64,000 bases of DNA from Valencia hispanica (lineage: Eukaryota > Chordata > Actinopteri > Cyprinodontiformes > Valenciidae). The DNA lies in contig OY747716.1 of assembly GCA_963556495.2 (NCBI GenBank), forward strand, positions 12,801,571 to 12,865,570, in the 5' to 3' direction. Shown here one piece after another: positions 48,555 to 59,642 of the stretch (the first letter of the stretch is position 1; each line of letters begins with the position of its first letter). The notes under the pieces are model-generated. The model had not been told where the DNA came from, did not search any database, and saw only the letters and a program-made list of their open reading frames with translations. Position numbers and translations under genes: made by a program.

Positions 48555-50112
48555 TAATACAACAAAAGAAGAGAGGTAAGATTCCTTCGCATTGGAGTCA
48601 CGTACCACCTTCCATCCACGTCTAGACGCTGTGTCACTGCCAAGGCCCTACCGGATGTCTGTCCTGATCCCACACAATTATCAGACGGCCATTCGATTAG
48701 AGGGCCATGGCTTTAAATAAGATGACGAGTCAGAGAGTGATGGAGGTCAGCTGGGCGCTACGACAGAGGAGACGTCCTCTTGATTGTACTCGCCGGCCGA
48801 CACATTGACTTAGAATATAATTTCAGCTGCAAGGATCAATTTGTATAATTCTGCACTCTGGTAGAGACACGTGTGGCATAGCAGGCAGTGTTTTATGGTC
48901 GCATCGATCAAAGTGGCTCCCACACAGTAAACAAACAAAGAGCTTTTAAACATCTGGTTAGGAGAGATAGAGGGAGAATGACGGAGGCACCCCCCGGGGA
49001 GATGGGAGGTTTCCCTCGGAGATCTCTTGATCAGAACAGAGGATAGGAAATCCAATCCGCCCCAAATAAAACCAACAAATAGAGAAAGTTAATAATCGGG
49101 TCGAAATTAAGGTAAAGATTAGGAATGTTCTCGGCAAACTAACATCTGACAAACCGAGCCACCGCAGGATGAAAACATAAAAAAACCACAGAAAAACAAG
49201 GTCTCTGATTGCAAGGCAGGCCAACCATGTGACTCTCACGGGGTAATCTCATGGGAGCAACCCCCCCCCCCCCCACCTCTGAGCTCCCCTGACGGACTGT
49301 AACAACAGGAAGTCAGCCTGGCCTGCATCATCCCACCACACCCAGAGATAACTGCTCCCTCCCTCGCACTCTCTACATTCTAACACAAACACATGGAGCC
49401 CATCCTCGTCACAGATACCTCACGTTCACCGGCCCTCATTTAATCCCTCGGATTGTGTCCGGTGCGGAGCAGAGGCATGGATGGCACAGAGCCCGCATTA
49501 GAAGGGGGGGTGGGGGGGTGCTGGCACTGGAACAAGAAGAGGCCGAGGCGGGCAGGAGGGGACTGAATGGCCCTTGTTTATCTAGGTCCCTATGGGAAGT
49601 CAGGACACTGCAGTGAATAGCAGCCAGTTAGCAGCTATGGCATAATAAGACCAGGGGGAGGATGATGTGTGTGTGTGTGTGTGTGTGGTGGGGGGTGGGG
49701 GGTTGTGTCATTGAAATTCAAGGCAGACTACTGTCGAGACAAACCACCCCTGCCAGCTGGGGCAGGAACTGAAAGGAGAAGGAAAGTGTTTCCTGATGCT
49801 AACAGAACAACCAAACAGGGTTTAGGGGTCATGAAAGTAATGTTAAGTACATGTAAATACTTTACAAGTTTACTGAAATGATCTGTTTCAGACATGATCG
49901 GTCATGCAAACGCACTGGAACTGATTAGGCAGAGCTTATCAGTTGTCCTGTCACAGACGAAGAGGCTGTAAAAACTGATAAACTTTGTTCAGCAGCGTTC
50001 AGAGAGTACTTGGGCCAGTTATCGCTATCATTTTATATAAAGATTTTAAACCGTTATGGTTTCAACAGCACTTCCGTTCTCAGTGAAAAAAAGCATAGTG
50101 TTGCAGTATCCG
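48550..50112. other. Intron 1, unassigned, poly-C run
   Basis: Single-copy-looking sequence at 48600-49000. A run of 14 C at 49261-49274. No gene recognised. Confidence 0.4.
49664..49701. repeat. (GT)n then G-rich tract
   Basis: A GT run of about 24 bp followed by GGTGGGGGGTGGGGGG. Confidence 0.9.
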
Positions 50113-50245
50113 TCTGCATGGAGTTTCTCCCTGTACATGTGTGGGTTCTCACCGGGTACTCTTCCCACAGTCCAACAACATTAATGTTAGCACAACAATG
50201 TTGCCCACTGATGGCGACCCTACCTCTCACACAATGATGGATCTC
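50113..50245 (+). repeat. Degraded copy of the same fish repeat
   Basis: TCTGCATGGAGTTTCTCCCTG, GTGTGGGTTCTCACCGGGTACTCTTCCCACAGTCCAAC and TTGCCCACTGATGGCGACCC match, in order, the repeat at 30500-30677 and its usual downstream part. The tRNA-like head is missing. Confidence 0.6.
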
Positions 50246-50419
50246 TTCAAGATCTATTATATGAAGATAGATTTCAAAATACCTTTTGCTAGTCTTGTTG
50301 TCCTGAGCAACCACTAATTATCATTAGAAGCAAAGGTGGCACCACACCTCTGTGTAACAGGTGAAAATCAGGAGTTAGGAGTTTTCTGACTTGAAACTTC
50401 CTTTTGCATCTTGTGTCAG

Positions 50420-50830
50420 CCATTAGCCCAGGGGACGCAGCTAGCATTACCGCAACAGTACTCCCAGTTGCCTCTTTTCCTCAAGCTGGTTCCAGTGCTA
50501 GTTCGGGGTTTGAGCCTGACCTGGCACCAGTTCCTTGGTTTTCCACCGCCAAAGCACCTGTTTATTGGTTCCAAACCGATACTTAAGCTAGCACCAACTC
50601 CTTGCTGGACCAGGGCTGGTGTTTGCTAAGAACTGCTTTCTCCTCCGCCCATATTGTGACACAACCAAGGTTTGGGGGAGCCTTATAATACAGTTGCGTC
50701 ATGACACAAAACACGCACACCAGCCCCAGGCCCCGAATCAGCAGAAAAGCAGCCGGTTCTGCGAAAGAACAAACGAAGCACTGCCTCTGGCACCGAACTA
50801 GAGCCGGCTTCTATTTGGTGGATAAGGGGT
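50420..50830. repeat. Possible degraded repeat
   Basis: CTGGTTCCAGTGCTAG, GGCACCAGTTCCTTGGTTTTCC, AGAAAAGCAGCCGGTTCTGC and GGCACCGAACTAGAGCC share words in both orientations, which suggests an old terminal-inverted-repeat element similar in style to 9580 and 19875. Very uncertain. Confidence 0.25.
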
Positions 50831-51896
50831 ATGTGTGTACACCTTACAGAACGTAGAACTTCACTCTCACTTTGAGACTTACCGGTCACTAACTTCCTAA
50901 CTTTGCTTTTCTCTGTTTAGCCTTCCTGTTATCTCTCACTGTCTCTCTTAAGCCTAGTTTATACTTCTCCCTCAGGAGGGGTGTGGAGACACCCAGCGCT
51001 ATTCATCATCCATCCATGCAGGCACTCTTGCAGCAGGCCCGCAGCAGGTGACAGAGACATGATCATTTTTTTCAATGTCAGCCGAAAGCTACGGAGAGCG
51101 CAAGCCTGTGATTGGTCAACAGCACCATTGGAAATGACGGTGCTTTCTGTTTATCTAGCAGAAGACATGGAGCAGATCGAAGAACATCTGGCATAAGACA
51201 ATTTCTGAGTTTTTCAGCGTCCGTTAAAATAGCGAGTGACAAGCTTTTTTTATCATATTTGTGCACGAAAAGCGCTTTTGAGTTTTGAAAGAGGCAGAAG
51301 TTGTTCAATTGAAGAGTTTTGGTTTAAAAATCCAAAAGTAAACACACTGTTGTAGACATGACTGCAATGGTGGGAGGAACCCCCCCCCCCCTCAGAAAAG
51401 CGTTATGCCCCCCCTTGTCCTGGTGGTAAATTGCTTTGCTAGACTCCCCAGGCCTTCGTCCCTTCGTCGATATGCATAAACTGGGCTTTATCCTGAATGA
51501 GCTTCAGATTTCTTGACATGTAAAAAAAATACAGTATTCTTTCTTTCTTTGAGTCCTTGTCACTCAGTAACAATGTTCTCACAGAAGACTGGTTGTCTAT
51601 TGTGGCAATTGGTAAACAGCCATTCAGTGATCGGAGAAATAGTCTATGAATATATGAAAATTATGAATAAAATGAAAATCTAAAATATCAAACATCATTA
51701 GATATTACAGTGGTTAACCGTAATGGTAAATAATCGATTATTTTTTTTAATGAATGAAGTTATGGGCAATTTCTTTTTTCAAGGCTTTCATGTTTTGGTC
51801 TGTAGCTTCCACAGCCCCTGATCCCTGATGTGGATCCCTAAATAGGTTGCCACAGGTGCCGGGGGGCCGGCTGGGCGAAGGAAGGGGAGGCAGGGT

Positions 51897-51927
51897 GGTG
51901 TGTGTGTGGGGGGTGGGGGGGGGGGGG
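51897..51927. repeat. GT and poly-G tract
   Basis: GTGTGTGTGTG, then six G, T and 13 G (51908-51927). Confidence 0.9.
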
Positions 51928-52118
51928 CGTGGAGCGGTTCTGGATTGGAGCAGGTCTGCAGGAAGCCTCTTGTTTTCACAGAGATAAAGGGCTTTCAGGT
52001 TGCATCCTGGGCCGTAATCTCTCACGCGCTTCCTGGTTTTGTTCACGGTAAGAGAAAATGACAAACTAACCTTCGCCCCCGAGAGGCTGATCGATAGCTT
52101 CTGATGAGGCAGGATGTG

Positions 52119-52141
52119 TACGTGTGTGTGTGTGTGTGTGT
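52119..52141. repeat. (GT)n microsatellite
   Basis: About 22 bp of GT after GTAC. Confidence 0.9.
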
Positions 52142-53342
52142 GGATTTGAAGAACGGAACATGACAAATACAAAGCGCCGGTTTCATTCTGAGCTATGCTC
52201 ATTAGCGGCCCTTGATCAGAGGATGATTTATGGCTTCATTTATTCTGAGTGCTGGTTCATTACTGATGAGGATTGTAAAGGTGTACATAGAAATTCTTTT
52301 CTGACCTCTTCATCTGCTTTTAGAGCACAATTAACATTGTTCCAGGCTCTTACATCTTAATTATAGGAAAGATAACGCTCCTTTCCTTCAAATATAAATC
52401 CCCACTTAACCAGTCACTTAGAGCTGGCCTTGAGTTCCAGAAACATCCACTTAGAAAAGATTTGCATAGACGGTTTATTGAAAAGTAAACTCCGAAGGAC
52501 GAGCGACATTCCCATTTCTACTGAACGCTTACATTTTTTCTTTTCCAGGCCCCTTTTCTCTATTTTGAACATTTACAACCATGAATCCCACCCAGCTCTC
52601 CCGCTGGAGGAAACTTTCAATCTTCGCCCTCTCCCTCCTCTCTGTGCTGGCCGCAGAGCTGGCTCCCTCATATTTTTTTGCCAGCTGGTATTTATGAGTG
52701 CTGTATAGCAGAGTTGCTGCGTGCCTTCAGCACCTGCTGCAGCCGGAGAGTCCTGGCCGAGGCAGCTGCCGGTGGGGTGTGGAGGGAGTGAACGCACGGG
52801 ACTTTGGAGCTAGACAGCGGAGATTCATGCGTGTGTTGTTTACAGGTTGCAGCACTAGTGGCGAGTGTTACACAGTGTAAGCAGACAACATCATCAGGCG
52901 CTAATTACTGATCGCGTCCGACTCCAGACGTGATCGGCGGAAGGCCGTGCTTCAGTGACCTGTGGAGCAAACAATGTGACGAGAAAGAGGAAGAGGAGGA
53001 GGAGGAGGCACTGCTGTGTTTTGCATGGAAACACTTTAACGTTGGTAGGGCTGAGCTAAGCCAGGTCAGGTGTGCTTAGAGAAGTTAGAGGTTGCTGGCT
53101 CGCAGCCAGCTTCCACAGTCAGACTGTGAACTCACACCTGCTGTACAGCATCTTCGCCACATATCTTACAGGAGACCTACATACGGAGACGGCACGTCAA
53201 AACAACTGCGATAAACAGGGATGTGATAAGCAGTAACAGTTTTATTCTGAAAAACCCCAGCAGGAACCAACCAAGACGTGGCCGTCCTCATCAACGATTA
53301 ATCTGAGAAGCAACCCCTCTGGGCCCACGGTAGCTCTGAAGT

Positions 53343-54306
53343 AGGACTGGACATTGGGACATTTTCTGACCCTGCGATGTATATTGCGACAAGAAAAAAA
53401 TACAGGAATTTTCAACAAACGACTTAAATAGCACATAAAGTTATGCTGCACTGCTGCCGTCTTGTTGACAATCGACCTGCACTGATCTTACCTCTTTTTG
53501 TGAACATTACAAGTCTGGTTTTGGTCTATATTTGACACCTATTCTTATTGTTAAGGCTGCACGATATTAGAAAATATTGTGCTGGCTTTGGAAGTTGCGA
53601 TCAGGGGTCGTGTTAACTATGTTTGACCATTTTATTAAAACGGTGACGGAACAATCTGAAGGCCATCTCTCACTTTGACAGATTGCAATTCACACCTCTG
53701 ACCACTTCGTGCAGATTCTCGGACGTTTTCAATTTTACACAGAGAGAACAGGTAACTGAATCCAATAAAAAAAAGATTCCCATTAGAGCATCTCAACATC
53801 ATCTCAGACCTGGACACCGTATCCAGTGCATCACGCTATCCGGCAGCTGACAGCGCGTTGAAGAGTTTACGAAGGCATAGAGCGCATCAATGCCTGCACC
53901 GTAGACAGAGCGGCGGTGACAGATCGCTGCACCCTAATCGAAACATTAAGGCAAAAAGAGCGCATGCTGCAGGATTTCCTCCCCCCAAAGCGATCAGGAA
54001 AGCAGTCGTTCAGAGAGTCTTGCCAAATTCTGATCACTTTAACTGCAAAAAAGTTCCCTGGGTATCGGGTTGCGATATACGCTCAACTTCTTTGTTCCGC
54101 TGTTTCTCATCTGTGCTTCCGTCTCTCTGCGAACCTTAAATATCATTTGTGTCCGGTGTGAGCATCTGTTGCCGTGAGATACCGTCCACCTGGCTAAATA
54201 AAGGTTCACAACACCTGGAATACATTAGCCAACAGTCGTTGCACTCCAAACAGTGTTTTGCGATACGAATGACGACGTATTTGCGATGTAGTGCGCTACA
54301 GCCCCT
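53343..54306. mobile_element. Possible hAT-like remnant(s) with GCGAT-rich ends
   Basis: GGACTGGACATTGGGACATTTTCTGACCCTGCGATG at the left and TTTGCGATGTAGTGCGCTACAGCCCC at the right look like opposite ends of a GGGCTG...GCGAT-type hAT repeat. A second start, AAGGCTGCACGATATTAG, is near 53552, so two elements may overlap. Low certainty. Confidence 0.35.
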
Positions 54307-54325
54307 ACTCTGAACTCAATTTGAA

Positions 54326-54400
54326 CCCATCGCCCCCAAGATTGAAACATGGTGGTGGCAGCATCATGCTGTGGGGATACTCTCCTTCTGCAGATATATT
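54326..54400 (+). mobile_element. Short Tc1 fragment
   Basis: CATGGTGGTGGCAGCATCATGCTGTGGGGATACTCTCC is the Tc1 [12 protein letters not shown] coding block, near identical to the consensus. Nothing else of the element is clear. Confidence 0.7.
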
Positions 54401-54558
54401 GCCAGCTGTGTGAAAGGCATTAATAAAGCTGCATCCATACTTCCAAATGCGATCACATTGAGCCATAAATATGGATATCCTGCTGCTACATACAACAATG
54501 CTGTGTTTGCATTGTCCTGTATTGTTCACAACCTATACCTCTCTCTCATTTTGCAGAT

Positions 54559-54590
54559 CTGTGTGTGTGTGTGTGGGTGGGGGGGGGGGC
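54559..54590. repeat. (GT)n and poly-G tract
   Basis: GT repeat followed by GGGTGGG and ten G. Confidence 0.9.
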
Positions 54591-55975
54591 TCAACAAATC
54601 ACTCATGGTTTAAATGGGGCGAAGTGGATGCTGCATGCTCCCCTCCCTCCTGGTTCAGGCTGTCCATTCTTCTCTCATTAATCCTGTGTGGACGTTTATC
54701 CATGTTGACATTCAGCGTCGCAGTCGGTCTAACAAACACGGTGACTAAGGGTTTTGGGGTTTTTTGGGGGGGTTTTTTCTTCCCTCCTGCTGCAGCTATC
54801 ATTAGGCTCGTTCAATAAGTTTTGAGGACCGAGTGGTGAATCTGTTAGTCGCCGTGGCCCCTGGGACGTCACTGGGGATGCGAATATGAATGTGCCCCCC
54901 CTCCCTCCTCCACACCACCCCGCCTCAGGAGAGCCATTATCAGTTCTGTGTGCTATGGAGAGGAAAATCAATATGGTCATCATAAAGGGCTGGCAAAACG
55001 CCAGGCTGGGTTGCTTTCAAAGCACGAAGGCATGACAGTGGATTACTCTTCATCTCCTGTCGTCTCGTTTCATCGACGGGGACGCCGCGAGACCACATGT
55101 AGGGCCAGGCACGTCTGAAAGGCATGAGACGGCCCAACGTGCGGCGAAGCAACCCGGCTGACGTTCAGGTGCTGCAGCGGCACAGCCTTCTGAGGAAAGA
55201 GACCCTCGCCGTGCCCGCCTTCTGCCCATTGTGTCCGTCCATGCTTTTTCATTAACCGCTCCACTGAGGACCCCGAGCAGGGGAGGAGACAGGGGGGGGG
55301 GGGTGCAGACAGAGCCAGAGGGGGACTCAGTATGAGCCTGAAGAGCAGCCACCAAACACATGATTAAAAAACACACATCAACAGACTTGCACACACACAG
55401 TATTTACCTCCTCGTGGACGGCAATTCTAATGTAATCTCCCCCCTCAGTGCACAGGGTACTGGGAATATAATCTGTCAGGAGAAGACCGAGGGGAGCAGG
55501 GAGCTAATATTAGTTTAGGGAATAAAAAAGATGCTGTCTTACTTGTCTCGCGGAGCAGCGAGGAGGCCCTTTCTGCTCGGTTAGCTGAGATCACACACCT
55601 GACCGAGCGCTGCTGCTCCGTCTGAGCTGGGATCTGTGTTTAGGGGTCGAGGCATGTCGGCGTGGATGTCGTGTCGCGCCGAGCACGCGGCTCCGATTAC
55701 CATGCCACCGAAATGGTCGAATGTAATGCATGGGAGCTGATGTAAGCCTGCGACTCTAAGCGCCTCCGCCTTGCTTTGCCGAGGAATGACCCATGACCCC
55801 AAATTTACCGTCGTCAGTAACAAAGCTTCCAGGTTATCATGGTGCCGGCTGAAAATTCTTATAATAAGAAGAATTTTCAGCCGGTGAAAGTGGCATGCCG
55901 CATTTTTTTTTTTTTTACAAACAAAATCTGAAGAGTGTGGCATGCATTTATATTTGGTCCTCTGTATCTTTATAC

Positions 55976-56335
55976 CCTTAAAGGGGACATATTCTGCATC
56001 TTTTTAAACAAGGTTTAACAGGTCAATGGTTGGTACGAAACACGTTAATGAAGATCTTTGTACAACATCCCTCTCACATAAAGAGATCTGACCAGCTCCG
56101 TTCTTCACTATTTCACCAATGAGCTGCTTAGAGGGCTCTGTCACTTTTATGCTAATTAGCGGTTACAGACCAAGCCCACTCATCTTGTTGCCAGGCTGCG
56201 GGTTTGCCACACATGAGAAAGGCCTGAAACGTCTGGGCGGGGTTTGACGGAGAGGGGCGGGGTTTGACAAGTGAGGTGGTGGTTACGTGCAAATCCAACT
56301 TATGATGACATCACAATCAGAGACTTCTTGTTCGG
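55976..56335. mobile_element. MITE-like repeat with one end preserved
   Basis: CCTTAAAGGGGACATATTCTGCAT is the left end of a common fish repeat whose ends read TTAAAGGGGACATAT. Inside are GGCGGGGTTTGACGGAGAGGGGCGGGG and ATGACATCACAATCAG, usual for that family. The inverted right end is not found. Confidence 0.5.
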
Positions 56336-56750
56336 ATCCTTTAGCTGTTTGTACTCTTTGTTTCTTCATGTTTGGGCTTTTGATCTTCTGTTCATCATTT
56401 TCTTCTGTTAGTTCTGTTTTACTTTCTTTTTCACATTAGAATTACTCTGTTGTTTGAGTTCTACTTAGTGTTTATCTTCAGTTTTTTTTTCCTACTATGT
56501 ATTCTCCTTCTTTTCTGTCTCACCCTGAGGTGTTATTTCTCATCGGACACTTGGATCATATTTTCAGTTCCTACTCTTGACTAGTTCTCTTCTTATTTTT
56601 CCTCATTCCCCGTCAGTATTTAAGCAGCTCATGGTTAGCCATACCTTGCTGGTTTCTCCTTCTTTCTTCCCGATAGTCTCGTATGTTTATTCCTTGAATT
56701 AAAATGTTTTTATACTTCAAGAATGTCTGCATTTTTGTGACTTTTACTCA

Positions 56751-56790
56751 GTATAAATATAAATATAATATAAATATAAATATAATATAC
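56751..56790. repeat. (TATAAA)n-like AT-rich repeat
   Basis: TATAAATATAAATATAATATAAATATAAATATAATATAC, imperfect. Confidence 0.85.
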
Positions 56791-57109
56791 ATTTCTATGA
56801 AGGCCTCAGAGGTTTAGAAGGTTAAAGAACAACGTGACAGGGAAGGAGAACCCAGTGTAACTGGGATGCACAGAGATGCACAGCTCATGTGGAACAGAGG
56901 TTTCAGCTCCACAAATTCGTCCACAAAGAATGAGTAGCGAGCTAGTGAGTTAGAATTCCAGCTTGGAAGGTCATTGGTCAATTTGCCAGTACTGACTGTT
57001 TATTTCCCCTTCTGAAGGTGTGTGTCCCATTTCAAAGCACAATGCTGCGCTGTAAAATAGCTACTTGAGAACTATTGTCCATTTGTGCTTCCATAAAACG
57101 AAGAGGGAT

Positions 57110-57765
57110 CTATTGTCATCATACTTCCAAGACCAACTGGGAGGATTCTGGACAAAAACACAGTTAGAGGACTGCAAAAGACCTGAGACTGGGGCAGATG
57201 TTCACGTTCTAGCGAGACGACCATAATACAACGTACAGCCTGAGCCGCGATGGAATAATATAGACCAAAGGTCAGCGACCTCTCCAGTTCAAAGAGCCAC
57301 TTTTGTCCTCCACTGCAACAAAGTAAGACATATGTGCCAACAAAAGAACTTTTTCTTTTATTAAACTATAAATATTGACTAAATTCATTGTTGTCTTTGA
57401 AGAGCTAAGGTGAATTAAATGAATAGATTTTGGAACCATCTAACTTTCACAAAGGAAAAAGCAGGAGGCTAGCTGAGTTAGCCATTTCCATCAATATGGA
57501 AAGATATATAGCACATCATTTGAAGCTCAAAAACATGAAATTACTTTTTTAAAAGCCTCGTGACATTGTGGAACTTCTGTTGTAGTTATTCTGTGCAGCA
57601 TAAAAAACCAAAAGCTTCTAAAACCAGCCTTTCAATTCACATCACCTTCATAGTTAAAAACATTTCTTATGTGGTTTCATAAGAGCCACCAAAGAGAAAC
57701 CAAAGCATATTTATGCCTGAATGGTCCAGTCAAAGTCCGGAAGTTAATTTAACACCAGAAGGTCG
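57110..57765 (+). mobile_element. Tc1 remnant split by a hAT insertion
   Basis: Left part is CTGGACAAAAACACAGTTAGAGGACTGCAAAAGACCTGAGACTGGGGCAGATGTTCACGTTCTAG up to ATGGAATAATATAGACCAAAG (57148-57270), the transposase segment from LDKN..E to EWFRPK. The right part resumes at ACCAAAGCATATTTATGCCTGAATGGTCCAGTCAAAGTCC (57699 on), the H..EWSSQSP block. The two parts are contiguous in Tc1, so the sequence between is an insertion. Confidence 0.8.
57271..57697. mobile_element. hAT-like insertion inside a Tc1 remnant
   Basis: This 427-bp insert starts GTCAGCGACCTC...CAAAGAGCCAC and ends with ...TAAGAGCCACCAAAGAGA. Such 'GTCGGCAACC...AAAGAGCC' starts are typical of a common fish hAT-derived repeat. 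It is flanked by GACCAAAG (57263-57270) and AACCAAAG (57698-57705), an 8-bp duplication with one mismatch, the length hAT transposases make. No coding sequence. The right terminal repeat is eroded. Confidence 0.65.
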
Positions 57766-57769
57766 ATCT

Positions 57770-59327
57770 GAGAAGTCTCAGGGTGGGAATTCTTTTGGGA
57801 CGACGGAGGAAGCACAACGGATGGGACGCCGATCAGGTGCGAGCTCCGGTCGCATTAAGCGAGAGGCGCAGGAGGCTGCGTGAGAGAAGGATTTAAAACA
57901 TTCTGCAAACGTTCCACGGATTCCACCCTCGCAGGGACCTTTGCGAAAAAAGAAGAAAAAAAAAAAAAAGAATGGGTCATATGCAAATGCTGTGCACAGT
58001 GTGGTGGAGAAGTTTCCCACAAGCCGAATGTGAAAAGGGTTCTCTCCCCCCACACCCACCCCCTATGCAGGGGTCCCGCTGAATGGTCCTTTTCTTCTGC
58101 CGGCTCAAAGTGTATGAGGTAGAGCAGGCGAACTGCAAAGGTAACTAGGCTCTTTCTCCTCTGCCCCCCCCCCCCCCCACAACTCACAATGGTTCATTTA
58201 GCCATTCAGCCACACAAACCCCAATAAAGCACATCCGAGCGCGGTTAAGGGGGTTAGTGAAACTGGCTCGGGGTTTAAAACTCCCTCTTCATGTCGGGGA
58301 GAGCTCCTTTTTCATAGGCTAATGCTCTCCTCCTCCGTGGGAGTAGATAATCATTAAGCCGCCTCCACGGAGAGAGAGGCCGGGCCGAGGAGGAACCCGA
58401 CAAGTTTGACTGGGAGATGCAGTGGGTTGCGAGGCGTAGGCTACGCTACGTCAGCCCCCCACATGTCACCTGTTGTACCCCCCTCCCTCCTCTTCCTCCC
58501 GAGCCCCTGTTCTTCTGCAGGGCACAGAGGGAGCTCCCAGTTTAAGAGAGGAGGGGTCAGAGTGGAAGGGAAGGATAGAAGGAGGGAGGAAGGGAGGGTA
58601 GACTCCGCCCCCCTCCCCACCACCCCATCATTGAACAGACTTAAACACAAACACAATTGGACATGCTGGAAGCCACACAATGGCCCAGAGGGAGAGGCGG
58701 TGGGGGGGGAGTGAAGTCATACTCTAAGAACGCATGGGTGCCCAGGTCAGGGGGCAATCATACCCCCCCCCTTGCTACTGTGTCTTGACCTCCCTGCCCA
58801 CCACCCCTATTCTGTTATTCTCCTAAATAAAGGTCCAGCTCTGATAGGAGGAGAGAAGAGAGTGAGCGAGCGCTGCTGAGGCAAGGTGTGTGTGTGTGTG
58901 TGTGTGTGTGTGCGGGGGGGTGTCTTTTTTTTTTCCTACTTGGCACTTTGGGATGCGGCTTGGGGAGGAAGCTGCTGAAAAGCAGAGAGATAAATGAAAA
59001 ATTTCCTCCTCGGCCAGACCCCTTGCACGACGGGTGTGGGACCACCTTAAACGTAAACAGATGTCCTTTAGAAGGCAGGAGTGGGCGTGTGTGGTGGGGG
59101 TAGGGGGGTTACTATGGCACCGGTCCCAACCTCCTCTGTTCTTCACTGTCCTCCCCTCAAACCCGACATCATGTGACCGAGCTGGAGTTCCACCACCTGG
59201 CAGGTACCCGTTACATACGTTTTCCTTTTTACGTGCCAGTGGGTTATTCACCCTGTGTGCGTGTGTGTGTAGACATCACTGAATGTGGGGAAACACAACA
59301 GAAAGGAAGAGGGACGGATGGATAGAT
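57770..59327. other. Intron 1, GC-richer, unassigned
   Basis: Contains C runs (58165-58178) and G-rich tracts. 58200-58400 is GC-balanced and repeat-free. No gene recognised. Confidence 0.4.
58885..58920. repeat. (GT)n microsatellite with G tail
   Basis: About 28 bp of GT, then GCGGGGGGG. It is followed by a T run. Confidence 0.93.
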
Positions 59328-59470
59328 CAGTGTCTCCAAGGCACACACCGCCCTGCATGTTTTAGATGTCCCCCATGCTTTCAGCACATGCCAGCTTCAG
59401 ACGATTGCGGCTCAGCATCTAAAACATGCAGGGCAGTTCACCCCGGAGGAGCAAGACTGGATAACCGCTA
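59328..59470. mobile_element. Palindromic hAT-type MITE with both arms
   Basis: The left arm ACACCGCCCTGCATGTTTTAGATG is mirrored by the right arm CATCTAAAACATGCAGGGCAGTTCACC, about 40 bp apart. The outer ends are CAGTGTCTCCAAGG and GAGCAAGACTGGATAACCGC. It could form a long hairpin. Same family as 565-626. Confidence 0.7.
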
Positions 59471-59619
59471 GTTCAGACCCGTTCACTTCTAAAACCACCT
59501 CCAGACCAAAGTTAGCCCCGTTTACTCGTGCAGAGAATGTCAACGCCAGGCGCATTCCTCTATTCCCAAATCGCTGCGTTAAATTTCCGTAGCTGAGGAC
59601 GGCCGCTGTTCCCCATGGA

Positions 59620-59642
59620 GGGGGGGGGGGGGGGGGGGGGGG
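59620..59642. repeat. Poly-G run of 23
   Basis: 23 consecutive G. Assembly length is unreliable in such runs. Confidence 0.95.

Larger units (their letters stand above)
50840..53342. other. Intron 1, unassigned apart from simple repeats
   Basis: 52140-52400 is a compact repeat-free stretch with balanced composition. Frames here (for example the 151-codon one on the minus strand at 51747-52202) run through CA and poly-C tracts and carry no domain. Confidence 0.4.

Noticed and set aside
51747..52202. 151-codon minus-strand frame
   Set aside because: Runs through CA and poly-C tracts (HTHTHT, PPPPP) and shows no family resemblance.
56340..56750. T-rich segment resembling a LINE or LTR 3' region
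   Set aside because: Only composition and a few words are similar; no defined end or coding sequence.
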